Of a DNA stretch of 64,000 nt, positions 33,693-42,092 are shown in pieces. A program made the translations under genes and the position numbers. Under the pieces are notes generated by a model. That model was not told the DNA's origin and ran no database searches. It saw nothing but the letters and a program-made list of their open reading frames with translations. Source of the stretch: JACCVL01 sp963695375 (GTDB lineage Bacteria > Actinomycetota > Actinomycetes > Propionibacteriales > Nocardioidaceae). The stretch is from the NCBI GenBank assembly GCA_963695375.1, contig OY968767.1, positions 372,001 through 436,000 on the forward strand. Reading direction: 5' to 3'. The first letter of the stretch is position 1. Each line of letters begins with the position of its first letter.

Positions 33693-35066
33693 TCAGCCGC
33701 GGATGCGTCGGAGCAAGGACACGTCCGGATGCAGGGTGGCATGGGTGGAGATGCCGACGCGTCGACGCGCAGCCGCCCAGCTGAGCGCATAGGTGATCAC
33801 CGCCATGGCGGCGGTGGATGCGGCTAGGCCGGTGACTCCCCAGGCCCAGGCGCACGCCACCCCCGACGCCACGCGCGGCGCCATCATGCCCCAGCTGATC
33901 CAGGCGACATCCCCCTCGTGGTGGCTCATCGAGAGAGTGATCGAGGAGGGTCCGCTGCTCGCGTTCAGCAGGTATGCGCTGGCGAGCAGCATCAGCGCGG
34001 GTATCGCGTCGTCGAAGCCCGCACCGAACACTCCGGTGAGGACGAGGCCGGGAACGATCACCATCGGGAGCCAGAGGACGCCGCTGGCGAGGGTCGCCAC
34101 CGTGGCCGCCGTCCTGACCAACGGCTCCAGATGACCGTGTTCGTCCTTGGCCGTCAGCCTCGCCAGCGCGGGACCGAAGACGACCTGCATCGCCATGTAC
34201 GGCACCACGAGGAAGTGACTGAGCCGGTGCGCGGCGGCGAACAACGAGGTGGCGCCGCCGGACAGGACGACTCCGGCAACCCACAGCTCCAGGGTGGAGC
34301 TCAGGAACCCGCCGGTCTGGCTCATCGAGAACTTCCAGTCCCGTTTCACGACCACGCGAAGGTCGTGCAGGGTGCGGTGGCGCCGCTCGCCCGCCGCCGG
34401 CCAGCGCCGGCGCAGGACCGAGGCGGCCCAGGTGAGGGGGATCAGGTACCCGACCGCTGTGCCGGCCAGTACGCCGGGCAACCCCCAACCGGGCATCAGC
34501 CAGGCCACCAGGACGACACATACTGCCTGCCCGAGGGCGATCAGGGACCCGCCGGAACGGCCCGTGATCAGTGTCGCCGCTCGACTGTGCCCCAGGCCGC
34601 GCAAGAAGTTCGCCGCGATCTTCTGGTACCCGGCGAAGAAGACCAGGAACCCACTCACCGCAGCGGTGGCCAGGTCGTCCGGGTCGCCGCCCCGCAGCAC
34701 CCACATCACCGCTGCCGTGGCGACCGAGGCAAGCGGCAGCGGGATCAGCAGGATCGCTCGCACGCCCTGGCGCAGGGCTGCCACCGCCTCGGCACTGTCT
34801 GCCCGGGCTGCCTCCCGCAGGCCGGACCGGTGCACTCCCAGCAGGCTGAACTGTCCGACGAGGACGGTCGCCGTGAACGCCAGCACGAAGTAGCCGTAGT
34901 CGGCGACGCCCAGGGCCCGTGCAGCGGCGGCGTTGAGGACCACATTGGCCCCGATCGAGACGGCATACGAGGGGGCGAAGTAAGCCAGTGCACCCATCAG
35001 GGACAACGGCTTGGGGCGAGCGGCGGCCTGCTCGGCGTCATCCCGCCCGGGTTTGGCCGTCCGCAC
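33693..35066 (-). CDS. Wzx-like polysaccharide flippase
   Basis: This 457-residue protein of the MOP/MATE polysaccharide exporter group has 12-14 hydrophobic helices. It begins with ALAYFAPSYAVSIGANVVLNAAAARALGVADYGYFVLA and LLGVHRSGLREAARAD. It is clearly related to the protein at 61137-62477: both share GxHRxGLREAAR, ANxLRGxGHxRxA and GGFLxSTxExWxAxxVL. Convergent with the CDP-ribitol synthase gene (15 bp between stops), it may export the lipid-linked repeat made by this cluster. The start is GTG 35066; the first 20 residues are polar and cytoplasmic. Confidence 0.88.
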   Translation of the reverse strand: MRTAKPGRDDAEQAAARPKPLSLMGALAYFAPSYAVSIGANVVLNAAAARALGVADYGYFVLAFTATVLVGQFSLLGVHRSGLREAARADSAEAVAALRQGVRAILLIPLPLASVATAAVMWVLRGGDPDDLATAAVSGFLVFFAGYQKIAANFLRGLGHSRAATLITGRSGGSLIALGQAVCVVLVAWLMPGWGLPGVLAGTAVGYLIPLTWAASVLRRRWPAAGERRHRTLHDLRVVVKRDWKFSMSQTGGFLSSTLELWVAGVVLSGGATSLFAAAHRLSHFLVVPYMAMQVVFGPALARLTAKDEHGHLEPLVRTAATVATLASGVLWLPMVIVPGLVLTGVFGAGFDDAIPALMLLASAYLLNASSGPSSITLSMSHHEGDVAWISWGMMAPRVASGVACAWAWGVTGLAASTAAMAVITYALSWAAARRRVGISTHATLHPDVSLLRRIRG

Positions 35067-35265
35067 TCAGGCTCGCTCTCTCCTACCGCGGGCGGGCGCC
35101 CGCCGGTCCACTGGGGTCACCGTCTCGTCGCGGACCCGACTCAGAGGATAACCGGGCCTCGCTGCCCACGGTGGACTATCCCGGCGCCCGGGCAGCCGCG
35201 CCCTTGTGCGCGTCGGGGCGATACGGCACCCTCACAGCATCGATCGGTCCCACCGAGGAGGCACG

Positions 35266-35496
35266 ATGGCCTTGCACCACTCCGAAGAGACCCATCAGCA
35301 GCTCGTCGCCCGGGTCCCCGGAGCGACGGGCAAGCAGCTTCCCGAGTGGTTCAAGTGCCTCGACGACGGTCCCAGTTTCAGTCGGTTCGACGACCGGGTG
35401 CGCTGGTTGCGGGACGAGTACGCCCTGGCGCACGGTCACGCCACGGCGATCGTGCACGAGCACGACCTGCGCCGGTCGCGCCGCCACTTCGGCTGA
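35266..35496 (+). CDS. DUF4287 domain-containing protein
   Basis: This 76-residue soluble protein has the DUF4287 core VARVPGATGKQLPEWFKCLDDGPSFSRFDDRVRWLRDEYALAHGHATAIVHEHDLRR. The family is small and helical, with no known activity, and is widespread in actinobacteria. The ATG has AGGAGGCACG upstream, an ideal ribosome site. The 199-bp gap before it, upstream of the flippase gene, shows nothing I can name. Confidence 0.88.
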   Translation: MALHHSEETHQQLVARVPGATGKQLPEWFKCLDDGPSFSRFDDRVRWLRDEYALAHGHATAIVHEHDLRRSRRHFG

Positions 35497-35544
35497 CCCC
35501 GGCTGACCCCCGCGGGCCACCGGCGCGCGCCCGCGCCGCCGCGG

Positions 35545-36411
35545 TCAGTCCTGACGCAGGATGGCCAGGATCCGCAGCATCTCGATGTAGAGCCAGACGA
35601 TGGTGACGGTGAGTCCGAAGGCGGCCCGCCACGACTCCCGCTCGGGCGCCCCGGCGGCGATCGCCCGCTCGACGAAGTCGAAGTCGAGGATCAGCATCAG
35701 CACGCCGAGCACCACGCCGACGACGCTGGTGATCAGGCCCAGGGTGCCGAAGCCGTTGAAGCCGAAGTCGGCGCCGAAGAACTGCAGCACGAAGTCGAGC
35801 ATCGCGATGCCGACGAAGCCGAACATCGCCGCGACCACGCCGCGACGGAACTTCGGGGTCACGGTGATGTCGAGGATCTTGTAGGCCGCGAGCGTGCCGG
35901 CGAAGGCGGCGACCGTGCCGAGCACCGCACCGAGGACTACTCCGTCATAGAAGGTCTCGAACACCTTGGAGATGGCACCGACGGCAACCCCCTGGACGAC
36001 CGCGTAGGCCAGCACCAGCGGCGGGCTCACCACCCGCTTGAACGAGTTGACCATGGCCAGCACGAAGCCGATCAGCGCGCCGCCGATCATCAGCCGGCTG
36101 GCGGTGGCCAGGTTCGCCTCCGCCTCCGCGGACACGCCGGCGACCTCGCCGATCATCATCCACGTGACGGCGGCCGACGCGACCAGGAGACCGAGCGTGA
36201 ACGACGTCTTCTGGACGACCGAGTCGATGGTGATCCGGTCACCCCCGACACCGGTGGAGGCCGGTGCCGTGCCCGGGGTGCCCGGGGTGCCGGGCGAGCC
36301 GACCGACCAGGTGGCCGGGGACGGGGCCGCGTACCCGGCACCGGAGCCGCGGTTCGTCGTGCGCCCGTTGAACGTCTCGCTGCGGGCGAACACCGGGTTG
36401 CTGCTCTGCAT
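35545..36411 (-). CDS. Bax inhibitor-1 / YccA family membrane protein
   Basis: This 288-residue protein has a Pro/Gly/Thr-rich N-terminus (about 55 residues, GSPGTPGTPGTAPAS) and seven membrane helices. The pattern follows actinobacterial BI-1/YccA proteins: VVQKTSFTLGLLVASAAVTWMM, FKRVVSPPLVLAYAVVQGVAVGAISKVFE, and the C-terminal RESWRAAFGLTVTIVWLYIEMLRILAIL. The last part is the family's ion-channel-like end. GGAGGA precedes two tandem ATG codons (36414 and 36411); spacing favours the second. Extension further upstream would run through the tRNA gene. BI-1 proteins may leak calcium or protons. Confidence 0.92.
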   Translation of the reverse strand: MQSSNPVFARSETFNGRTTNRGSGAGYAAPSPATWSVGSPGTPGTPGTAPASTGVGGDRITIDSVVQKTSFTLGLLVASAAVTWMMIGEVAGVSAEAEANLATASRLMIGGALIGFVLAMVNSFKRVVSPPLVLAYAVVQGVAVGAISKVFETFYDGVVLGAVLGTVAAFAGTLAAYKILDITVTPKFRRGVVAAMFGFVGIAMLDFVLQFFGADFGFNGFGTLGLITSVVGVVLGVLMLILDFDFVERAIAAGAPERESWRAAFGLTVTIVWLYIEMLRILAILRQD

Positions 36412-36549
36412 CATTCCTCCATGGACGAGCCCGAAGGTCGGGGACGACGTGGTCAATCGTAGCGAGGTCACGGCCCGGAAGCCGGTCCCACCTGCTATAA
36501 CGCCGGAACTGCTGTCGGCGTTCCGCCGCGGGGCCGGCTCGACGAGCGG

Positions 36550-36623
36550 TGCCCTCGGTGGGACTCGAACCCACACTGCGACGGTTTTAAGCCGTCTGCC
36601 TCTGCCGGTTGGGCTACGAGGGC
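36550..36623 (-). tRNA. tRNA with anticodon UAA but a short variable loop (Leu-UAA-like)
   Basis: On the minus strand the sequence folds as a complete cloverleaf. The acceptor GCCCTCG pairs with CGAGGGC. A 3-bp D-stem has GG in the loop. The anticodon stem GACGG/CCGTC closes loop CTTAAAA (anticodon TAA), and the T arm is GTGGG-TTCGAGT-CCCAC. The discriminator is A, and CC but not CCA follows. UAA reads the leucine codon UUA, and A73 fits leucine. However, the variable region is only 5 nt (GCAGT), whereas leucine tRNAs normally have a long variable arm. It lies between the BI-1 and CFA-type genes. Confidence 0.85.
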
Positions 36624-36652
36624 CTCCGGGCCCGGTCCGCGCCGGGCGGCGG

Positions 36653-37951
36653 TCAGGCCAGCATGCCCGACCGACCGTCGGCGTGCGGGCGGACGGCGAC
36701 CAGGTGGTGCAGTCCGATCCGGCCGCGCTCGAAGCCCACCGTCGCCAGCGCGAGGGACAGTCGCCACACCCGCAGCCGGCTCACGCCCAGCACCCGAGCG
36801 GCTCGGTCCGGGTCGGCGTCCAGCCGCCGCAGCCAGGCGGTCATCGTCGGGACGTAGTGCTCACGCCAGGACTCGAGCAGCCGCACCTCGAGGCCGGACT
36901 CCTCCAGGGCCCCGACCAGCACGCCCACCGGCGGCAGCAACCCTCGCGGCATGACGTAGGACGACATGAACGTCGGCCCGGGCGTGCCTGCACCCGGACG
37001 TGAGGTGAGGCCGTGCAGCACGAACCGCCCCCCCGGACGGAGCAGGTGCTGGACGTGCGTGAGGGCGGCCCACAGCTCTGCCTCGTCCAGGTGCTCCACG
37101 GACTCGATGGCGGCCACCGCGTCGTACGGACCGTCGTCGACGGCGTCGGTGTCGCCGAGGCGGACGTCGGCCCGGTCGGCGATCCCGGCCGCTGCCAGCC
37201 GGCGGCGCACCACGTCGCCCCGGTCGGCCGAGCGGACGAGCCCGACGGCTTCGACACCGCGCTCGCGGACGGCGTGCACCAGCAACGCCCCCCAGCCGCA
37301 CCCCAGGTCGAGCAACCGCATGCCCGGCTGCAGGCCGAGCCGGTCGCACACGACGTCCAGCTTGCGGCGCTGCGCCCGGTCCAGCCCGGTCTCCGCGGCA
37401 CCGTCCGGGTGAGCGCTGTCGTCACCCCACCGGCCGCTGGAGGACGCCAGCGTCGGTCCGAGCAGATCGTCGAGCAGGTCGAGTCCCGCCGCCGGCAGGT
37501 CGGTCGCGGCGGTCTCCCGAGCCCCCCGCGGTCCGGCGGAACCGAGCAGCCGCTCCTCCTCGGGCGGCCGGGGGGCGGGACCGACGGCGCCGAGCAGGAC
37601 CGCGGTTCGCAGCACCTCGCGGCGGTCGGCCGGGTCGAGCGCCGGTTTCGCACCGATCAGGGCGCCGTACTCGGCCAGCGTGCGGAGGCCGGCGACGAGG
37701 TCGCCATCGATGTCGAGCTCGCCGGCGACGAACGCACGGGCCAGGCCGAGCTCGCCCGGCGCCCACAGCAGCCGGCGCACCGCACGGCGGTTCAGGACGC
37801 GCACGGTCGGCCCGTCGGCGCGGCCCGCGGTGGAGCCGTCCCAGCCCACCAGCCGCACCGGAGGCTCGATGCCGAACAGGTGCACGAGCAGGTCGTACAA
37901 CCGGTTCGCCACGCCGCTCCGGCCGGACGGCCGGCCACCCAGGTCGCTCAC
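36653..37951 (-). CDS. Cyclopropane-fatty-acyl-phospholipid synthase family methyltransferase
   Basis: This 432-residue SAM-dependent methyltransferase of the CFA synthase class has an N-terminal acyl-lipid-binding-type region (residues about 1-130, PTVRVLNRRAVRRLLWAPGELGLARAFVAGELDIDGDL). A linker is followed by the Rossmann domain with GMRLLDLGCGWGALLVHAV. CFA synthases make cyclopropane or methyl-branched lipids from unsaturated phospholipids. VEHLDEAELW and FMSSYVMPRGLLPP are family segments. The start is the GTG at 37951, 13 bp after the uracil-DNA glycosylase stop, so it is the last gene of a long operon. Confidence 0.9.
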   Translation of the reverse strand: MSDLGGRPSGRSGVANRLYDLLVHLFGIEPPVRLVGWDGSTAGRADGPTVRVLNRRAVRRLLWAPGELGLARAFVAGELDIDGDLVAGLRTLAEYGALIGAKPALDPADRREVLRTAVLLGAVGPAPRPPEEERLLGSAGPRGARETAATDLPAAGLDLLDDLLGPTLASSSGRWGDDSAHPDGAAETGLDRAQRRKLDVVCDRLGLQPGMRLLDLGCGWGALLVHAVRERGVEAVGLVRSADRGDVVRRRLAAAGIADRADVRLGDTDAVDDGPYDAVAAIESVEHLDEAELWAALTHVQHLLRPGGRFVLHGLTSRPGAGTPGPTFMSSYVMPRGLLPPVGVLVGALEESGLEVRLLESWREHYVPTMTAWLRRLDADPDRAARVLGVSRLRVWRLSLALATVGFERGRIGLHHLVAVRPHADGRSGMLA

Positions 37952-37964
37952 CCGGTCGTTCCTA

Positions 37965-38834
37965 TCAGTCGCGCGCCGCCTCGCCGTCAGGAACCGTCGG
38001 GGGGAGCGCCGCAAGCGCGGCGGCTCGGCGCATGACGGCGGTGAGCATCGGGGCGGTCAGCCGGCCGGTGAAGGTGTTCTGCTGGCTCGGGTGGTAGCTG
38101 CCGAGCAGCGTCAGTGCGGTGCCGTCCGGACTCTCCAGCCGCACCTCGGCGGCGTGGCCGAAGCGGGGCGCCGGTGCCGGCACCCGGCCCCCGGCGTGGC
38201 GGACCAGGCGCAGCCCCGCGTCCCACGCGAATCCGCCGAGAGCGACCAGCACCCGCAGCGTCGGCCACAGGGACGCCGCCTCGGCGTGCAGCCAGGGCGC
38301 ACAGGTGTCGCGCTCTGCCGGTGAGGGCCGGTTGCCCGGCGGTGCGCAGCGCACGGCCGCGACGACCCGCGTGCCGAGCAGCGCCAGCCCGTCACCCGCC
38401 GCGACGCTGGTCGGCTGCGTCGCCAGTCCGGCGGCGTGCAGCGCGGCGTACAGCCAGTCGCCGGACCGGTCTCCGGTGAAGACCCGGCCGGTGCGGTTGG
38501 CGCCGTGCGCCGCCGGGGCCAGCCCGAGGACCAGGACGCGCGCGGCCGGATCGCCGAAGCCCGGCGCCGGCCGGCCCCAGTACGGCTGGTCCGCGAACGA
38601 CCGCCGCTTGGCCCCGGCCACCTCCTCCCGCCACGACACCAGCCGCGGACAGGCCCGGCAGACCGACACCCGGGCGTCGAGCTCGGGCACGGACGCCGCC
38701 ATCCGGGCCAGCCGGGCCACCTCGCCGGCGTCCGCCGCCACGGGCGTGCCCGGCCCGGCCGGATCGTCCGGCCAGCCGGTCCCCGCGGGGACCGGGCTCG
38801 GGTGCGCGTTGCCGGTCACCGGGTGCGGGAGCAT
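37965..38834 (-). CDS. Uracil-DNA glycosylase, family 5 (UDGb)
   Basis: This 289-residue DNA-repair enzyme removes uracil and other deaminated bases. Its motif GLAPAAHGANRTGRVFTGDRSGDW is the family-5 signature, with Ala rather than the usual catalytic Asp/Asn. Cysteines in VSVCRACPRLVSW and RCAPPGNRPSPAERDTCAPWL would bind a 4Fe-4S cluster. GSYHPSQQNTFTGRLT is the DNA-contacting loop. Such enzymes suit GC-rich genomes with heavy cytosine deamination. The ATG overlaps the ppx stop (TGATG), indicating translational coupling. Confidence 0.94.
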   Translation of the reverse strand: MLPHPVTGNAHPSPVPAGTGWPDDPAGPGTPVAADAGEVARLARMAASVPELDARVSVCRACPRLVSWREEVAGAKRRSFADQPYWGRPAPGFGDPAARVLVLGLAPAAHGANRTGRVFTGDRSGDWLYAALHAAGLATQPTSVAAGDGLALLGTRVVAAVRCAPPGNRPSPAERDTCAPWLHAEAASLWPTLRVLVALGGFAWDAGLRLVRHAGGRVPAPAPRFGHAAEVRLESPDGTALTLLGSYHPSQQNTFTGRLTAPMLTAVMRRAAALAALPPTVPDGEAARD

Positions 38835-39751
38835 CACCGGACCAGGCTCCAGGCCAGCCCGTCCACCACGTCCTGGGCGCTGGGCAGCACGTCGGCGGCG
38901 CCGCTGCGTCGCAGCACCCGGTCGAGCACCAGCGCCCCCGCACCGATGACGTCGGCGCGGCCGGGGTGCATGAACGGCAGTTCCCGCCGCCGGGCGACCG
39001 GGGCGGAGAGGAGCGCGGCGCACGCGGACCGCACGGTCCCGACGGAGAGCCGACTGCCGTGCAGGCGACCGAGGTCCGGACCGTCCAGCCCGGCCGCGTA
39101 CGCGGCGACGGTCATCGCGGTGCCACCGACGGCCACCACCGCGTGGACGCCGTCGGCGGTGACGCCGAGACCGTCCAACGCCAGCTCGATGTCGGCCACC
39201 GCGCGTCGCACCTGATCGGGGGTCGGCGGGTCGGCATGCAGGTGCCGCTCGGTGAGCCGCACCGACCCGACGTCGGCGGACCCCGCCGCGACGACCTCCG
39301 GCCCGTCGCCCCGGACCAGCTCGGTGGAGCCGCCACCGACATCGACCAGGAGCAGCGCCTGCCCGGATCGCACCGAGAGGCCGCGTGCGGCGCCGGCGTA
39401 GGACAGCTCCGCCTCGTCCCGCCCGCTCAGCACGGTCGGGGCGACACCCAACCGGTCCCGCAGGCCTGCGACCAGCCTGGTGCCGTTGCTGGCGTCGCGC
39501 ACCGCCGAGGTCGCCGCGACGGCGACCCGGTCCACCCCGAGGTCGGCGATCGTCGCGGCGTACTCCTCCGCCGCGTCGAGCGTCCGGGCCACCGCATCGG
39601 AGGCGAGGGCGCCGGTGCGGTCCACCCCCTGCCCGAGCCGGACGATCCGCTGCTCACGGGCGAGCGCCCGCTGTGCACCGGTGTCCGGGTCCAGGTCGGC
39701 GACCAGCAGCTTCAGCGAGTTCGTTCCGCAGTCCACGGCCGCGACCCTCAC
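38834..39751 (-). CDS. ppx: Exopolyphosphatase / Ppx-GppA family
   Basis: This 305-residue protein of the Ppx/GppA family hydrolyses polyphosphate or pppGpp. It begins VAAVDCGTNSLKLLVADL and shows VAATSAVRDASN, SGRDEAELSYAGA, LLVDVGGGSTELV and VVAVGGTAMTVAA. These are the two phosphate loops and the catalytic Glu region of the ASKHA fold. It is the short form with no C-terminal HD domain, as Rv1026. GTG start overlaps the preceding DUF501 stop by 4 bp. Confidence 0.93.
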   Translation of the reverse strand: MRVAAVDCGTNSLKLLVADLDPDTGAQRALAREQRIVRLGQGVDRTGALASDAVARTLDAAEEYAATIADLGVDRVAVAATSAVRDASNGTRLVAGLRDRLGVAPTVLSGRDEAELSYAGAARGLSVRSGQALLLVDVGGGSTELVRGDGPEVVAAGSADVGSVRLTERHLHADPPTPDQVRRAVADIELALDGLGVTADGVHAVVAVGGTAMTVAAYAAGLDGPDLGRLHGSRLSVGTVRSACAALLSAPVARRRELPFMHPGRADVIGAGALVLDRVLRRSGAADVLPSAQDVVDGLAWSLVR

Positions 39752-40314
39752 TCCGCCACCTCGCCGGGTCCGGTCGCCCTGCCTTCCGGCCCGGTCGGGA
39801 CGCACCGCCCCCGGGCCCCCCAAGCGGGCAGCAGGTCCACCGTCTCGTCCCCGAGCGGGTTCACCCCACGGCCCTCGGCCAGCGTCTGACCGACGAGCAC
39901 GTGCAGACACTTGACCCGGGTCGGCATCCCCCCGGCCGAGACGCCGTCGATCTCGGGCACGGCACCGAGCACCCGCCGCCGCCGCAGGTAGGCCTCGTGC
40001 GCCGCCCGATAGGCCGCCGCGAGCTCGACGTCGGTCTCCAGCCGGGCCGTCATCTCCCGCATGATCCCGCTGGCCTCCAGCGTGCTGACGGCGCCCGCGA
40101 GCCGTGGGCAGGTCAGGTAGTACAACGTCGGGAACGGTGTGCCGTCGGGCAGCCGGGGCAGGGTCTGCACCACGTCCGGCAGCCCACAGCCGCACCGGTG
40201 CGCGACGGCGTGCACGCCGCGTGCCGGTCGGCCGAGCTGCATCCGCACGGCGGCGAGGTCGGAGCGGGACGGACCGTCGGCCGCACCCGCGTCAGTCTCT
40301 CCCGGCGCGCTCAC
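39748..40314 (-). CDS. DUF501 domain-containing protein
   Basis: This 188-residue protein has the DUF501 core AVAHRCGCGLPDVVQTLPRLPDGTPFPTLYYLTCPRLAGAVSTLEASGIMREM. It includes CGCGLP and a third Cys in LTCP, and ends with GVSAGGMPTRVKCLHVLVGQTLAEGRGVNPLGDE, suggesting a metal or cofactor site built from Cys residues. It is always found between ftsB/eno and ppx in actinobacteria (Rv1025 position). The GTG at 40314 overlaps the ftsB end by 23 bp; an ATG at 40347 is also in frame. Activity unknown. Confidence 0.9.
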   Translation of the reverse strand: MSAPGETDAGAADGPSRSDLAAVRMQLGRPARGVHAVAHRCGCGLPDVVQTLPRLPDGTPFPTLYYLTCPRLAGAVSTLEASGIMREMTARLETDVELAAAYRAAHEAYLRRRRVLGAVPEIDGVSAGGMPTRVKCLHVLVGQTLAEGRGVNPLGDETVDLLPAWGARGRCVPTGPEGRATGPGEVAE

Positions 40315-40696
40315 TGCTGCGCCACAAGGTGTCGTACCACGACGCATCCCGTTCCCACTCGAGCTCGACCGTCGGCTCCGGCAGCACGCCCAGCGGCTCG
40401 CCCTCGGCGGTGATCACTCGGTAGCCGATCTCCCCCGGCAGCACGTAGGCGAGCCGATCGCGGGCCTGCTGCTCGACGTAGGCGTCGTCGGCCCAGCGCC
40501 GCTTCTCCCGCTCCAGCTCGTCGACCTGCTCCTGAGTGCGGATGATCTCCGCCTCGGTGCCGGCGATCTCCTGCCGCTGGTCGAGCCAGGCGCGGAGGCT
40601 GGAGGCGTAGGAGATCACCAGCACCAGCAGCACCAGCGCGAGCACGGCCGCCCGATGCGTCAGCCGCGGCGCGGTCCCACCGGGAGTTGCCGGCAT
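40292..40696 (-). CDS. ftsB: FtsB/DivIC-type septum formation initiator
   Basis: This 134-residue bitopic division protein has a short cytoplasmic end and a membrane helix (RAAVLALVLLVLVISYASSLRAWL). A coiled coil follows (QRQEIAGTEAEIIRTQEQVDELEREKRRWADDAYVEQQARDRLAYVLPGEIGYRV), closing with the GEIGY motif common to DivIC proteins. It joins FtsL and FtsQ in the divisome. It starts 3 bp after the enolase stop and matches Rv1024. Confidence 0.92.
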   Translation of the reverse strand: MPATPGGTAPRLTHRAAVLALVLLVLVISYASSLRAWLDQRQEIAGTEAEIIRTQEQVDELEREKRRWADDAYVEQQARDRLAYVLPGEIGYRVITAEGEPLGVLPEPTVELEWERDASWYDTLWRSSERAGRD

Positions 40697-40699
40697 CGG

Positions 40700-41986
40700 T
40701 CAGGCCTCGCGCGCCGTGAGCCGGGGGAACGCGGTGGCTCCGGCGTAGCGGGCTGCGTCGTCCAGCTCTTCCTCGACGCGCAACAGCTGGTTGTACTTGG
40801 CCACCCGCTCGGACCGGGCCGGGGCGCCGGTCTTGATCTGGCCGCAGTTGGTGGCGACCGCCAGGTCCGCGATCGTGGTGTCCTCGGTCTCACCGGACCG
40901 GTGGCTCATCATGCAGCTGAAGCCACCGCGGTGGGCACGATCGACGGCGTCCAAGGTCTCCGTCAGCGTGCCGATCTGGTTCACCTTGACCAGCAGGGCG
41001 TTCGCCGAGGACTCGTCGAGGCCGCGGCCCAGCCTCGTGACGTTGGTGACGAACAGGTCGTCCCCGACGAGCTGCACCCGGTCACCGAGCGCCTCGGTGA
41101 GCGCCCGCCAGCCGGCCCAGTCCTCCTCGTCCAGCGGGTCCTCGATCGACACGATCGGGTACGCCTGCACGAGGTCGGCGTAGTAGCCGGCCAGGTCGTC
41201 GGACGACATCGAGCGCCCTTCGAACGCGTAGCCGTCGTCGGTGTGGAACTCGGTGGCGGCGACGTCCAACGCCAGCGCGATGTCGCTGCCGAGCCGCAGG
41301 CCGGTGGCCTCGACCGCGACCGCGATCAGGTCCAGTGCCTCGCGGTTCGACGACAGGTCCGGAGCGAAGCCGCCCTCGTCGCCGAGGCCGGTGGCCAGGC
41401 CGCGCTCCTTCAGCACCGACTTGAGCGCGTGGTAGACCTCGGTGCCCTGCCGCAGCGCCTCGGCGAAGGTGGGGGCCCCGATCGGCGCGATCATGAACTC
41501 CTGCACGTCGACCGCGGTGTCGGCGTGCGCGCCGCCGTTGAGGATGTTCATCATCGGCACCGGCAGCAGATGCGCGTTCGGCCCGCCGACGTAGCGGTAG
41601 AGCGGAAGCCGCGCCGACTCCGCCGCGGCCCGCGCCACCGCGAGCGACACCCCGAGCAGCGCGTTCGCGCCGAGCCCGGACTTGTCCGCGGTTCCGTCCA
41701 GATCGATCAGCGTCTGGTCGACGAGTCGCTGCTCGTCGGCGTCGTAGCCGACCAGCGCCGGTCCGATGGCGTCGTTGACGCCGCGAACCGCCGTGGCGAC
41801 CCCCTTGCCGCCGTACCGGTCACCGCCGTCGCGTAGCTCGACTGCCTCGAACTTGCCGGTGGAGGCGCCCGACGGGACCCCGGCGCGGGACACGGTGCCG
41901 TCGTCGAGGGCGACCTCGACCTCCACGGTGGGGTTGCCGCGCGAGTCCAGGATCTCCCGGGCTCCGACGGCATCGATGCTGGCCAC
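40700..41986 (-). CDS. eno: Enolase
   Basis: This glycolytic enzyme converts 2-phosphoglycerate to phosphoenolpyruvate. The 428-residue protein contains the full set of motifs: DSRGNPTVEVEV, GVPSGASTGKFEAVELRDG, MMNILNGGAHADTAVDVQEFMI, SIEDPLDEEDWAGW for magnesium, and MMSHRSGETEDTTIADLAVA near the C-terminus. GTG start at 41986. It heads the ftsB-DUF501-ppx-UDG-CFA gene run, with 106 bp to the upstream VOC gene. Confidence 0.98.
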   Translation of the reverse strand: MASIDAVGAREILDSRGNPTVEVEVALDDGTVSRAGVPSGASTGKFEAVELRDGGDRYGGKGVATAVRGVNDAIGPALVGYDADEQRLVDQTLIDLDGTADKSGLGANALLGVSLAVARAAAESARLPLYRYVGGPNAHLLPVPMMNILNGGAHADTAVDVQEFMIAPIGAPTFAEALRQGTEVYHALKSVLKERGLATGLGDEGGFAPDLSSNREALDLIAVAVEATGLRLGSDIALALDVAATEFHTDDGYAFEGRSMSSDDLAGYYADLVQAYPIVSIEDPLDEEDWAGWRALTEALGDRVQLVGDDLFVTNVTRLGRGLDESSANALLVKVNQIGTLTETLDAVDRAHRGGFSCMMSHRSGETEDTTIADLAVATNCGQIKTGAPARSERVAKYNQLLRVEEELDDAARYAGATAFPRLTAREA

Positions 41987-42092
41987 AGCGGCGGCTCCTC
42001 GTACGGGCGGGGTGCTCCGCGCGGTGCACGGACCCTGCTCAGGCTATCCAGACCGACACCACCGCACGCGGACCGGCTCGCCCTGGCGCTGC

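Noticed and set aside
36412..36576. N-terminal extension of the Bax-inhibitor protein
   Set aside because: It would read through the tRNA gene. The tandem ATG with GGAGGA at 36411-36420 is a better start.
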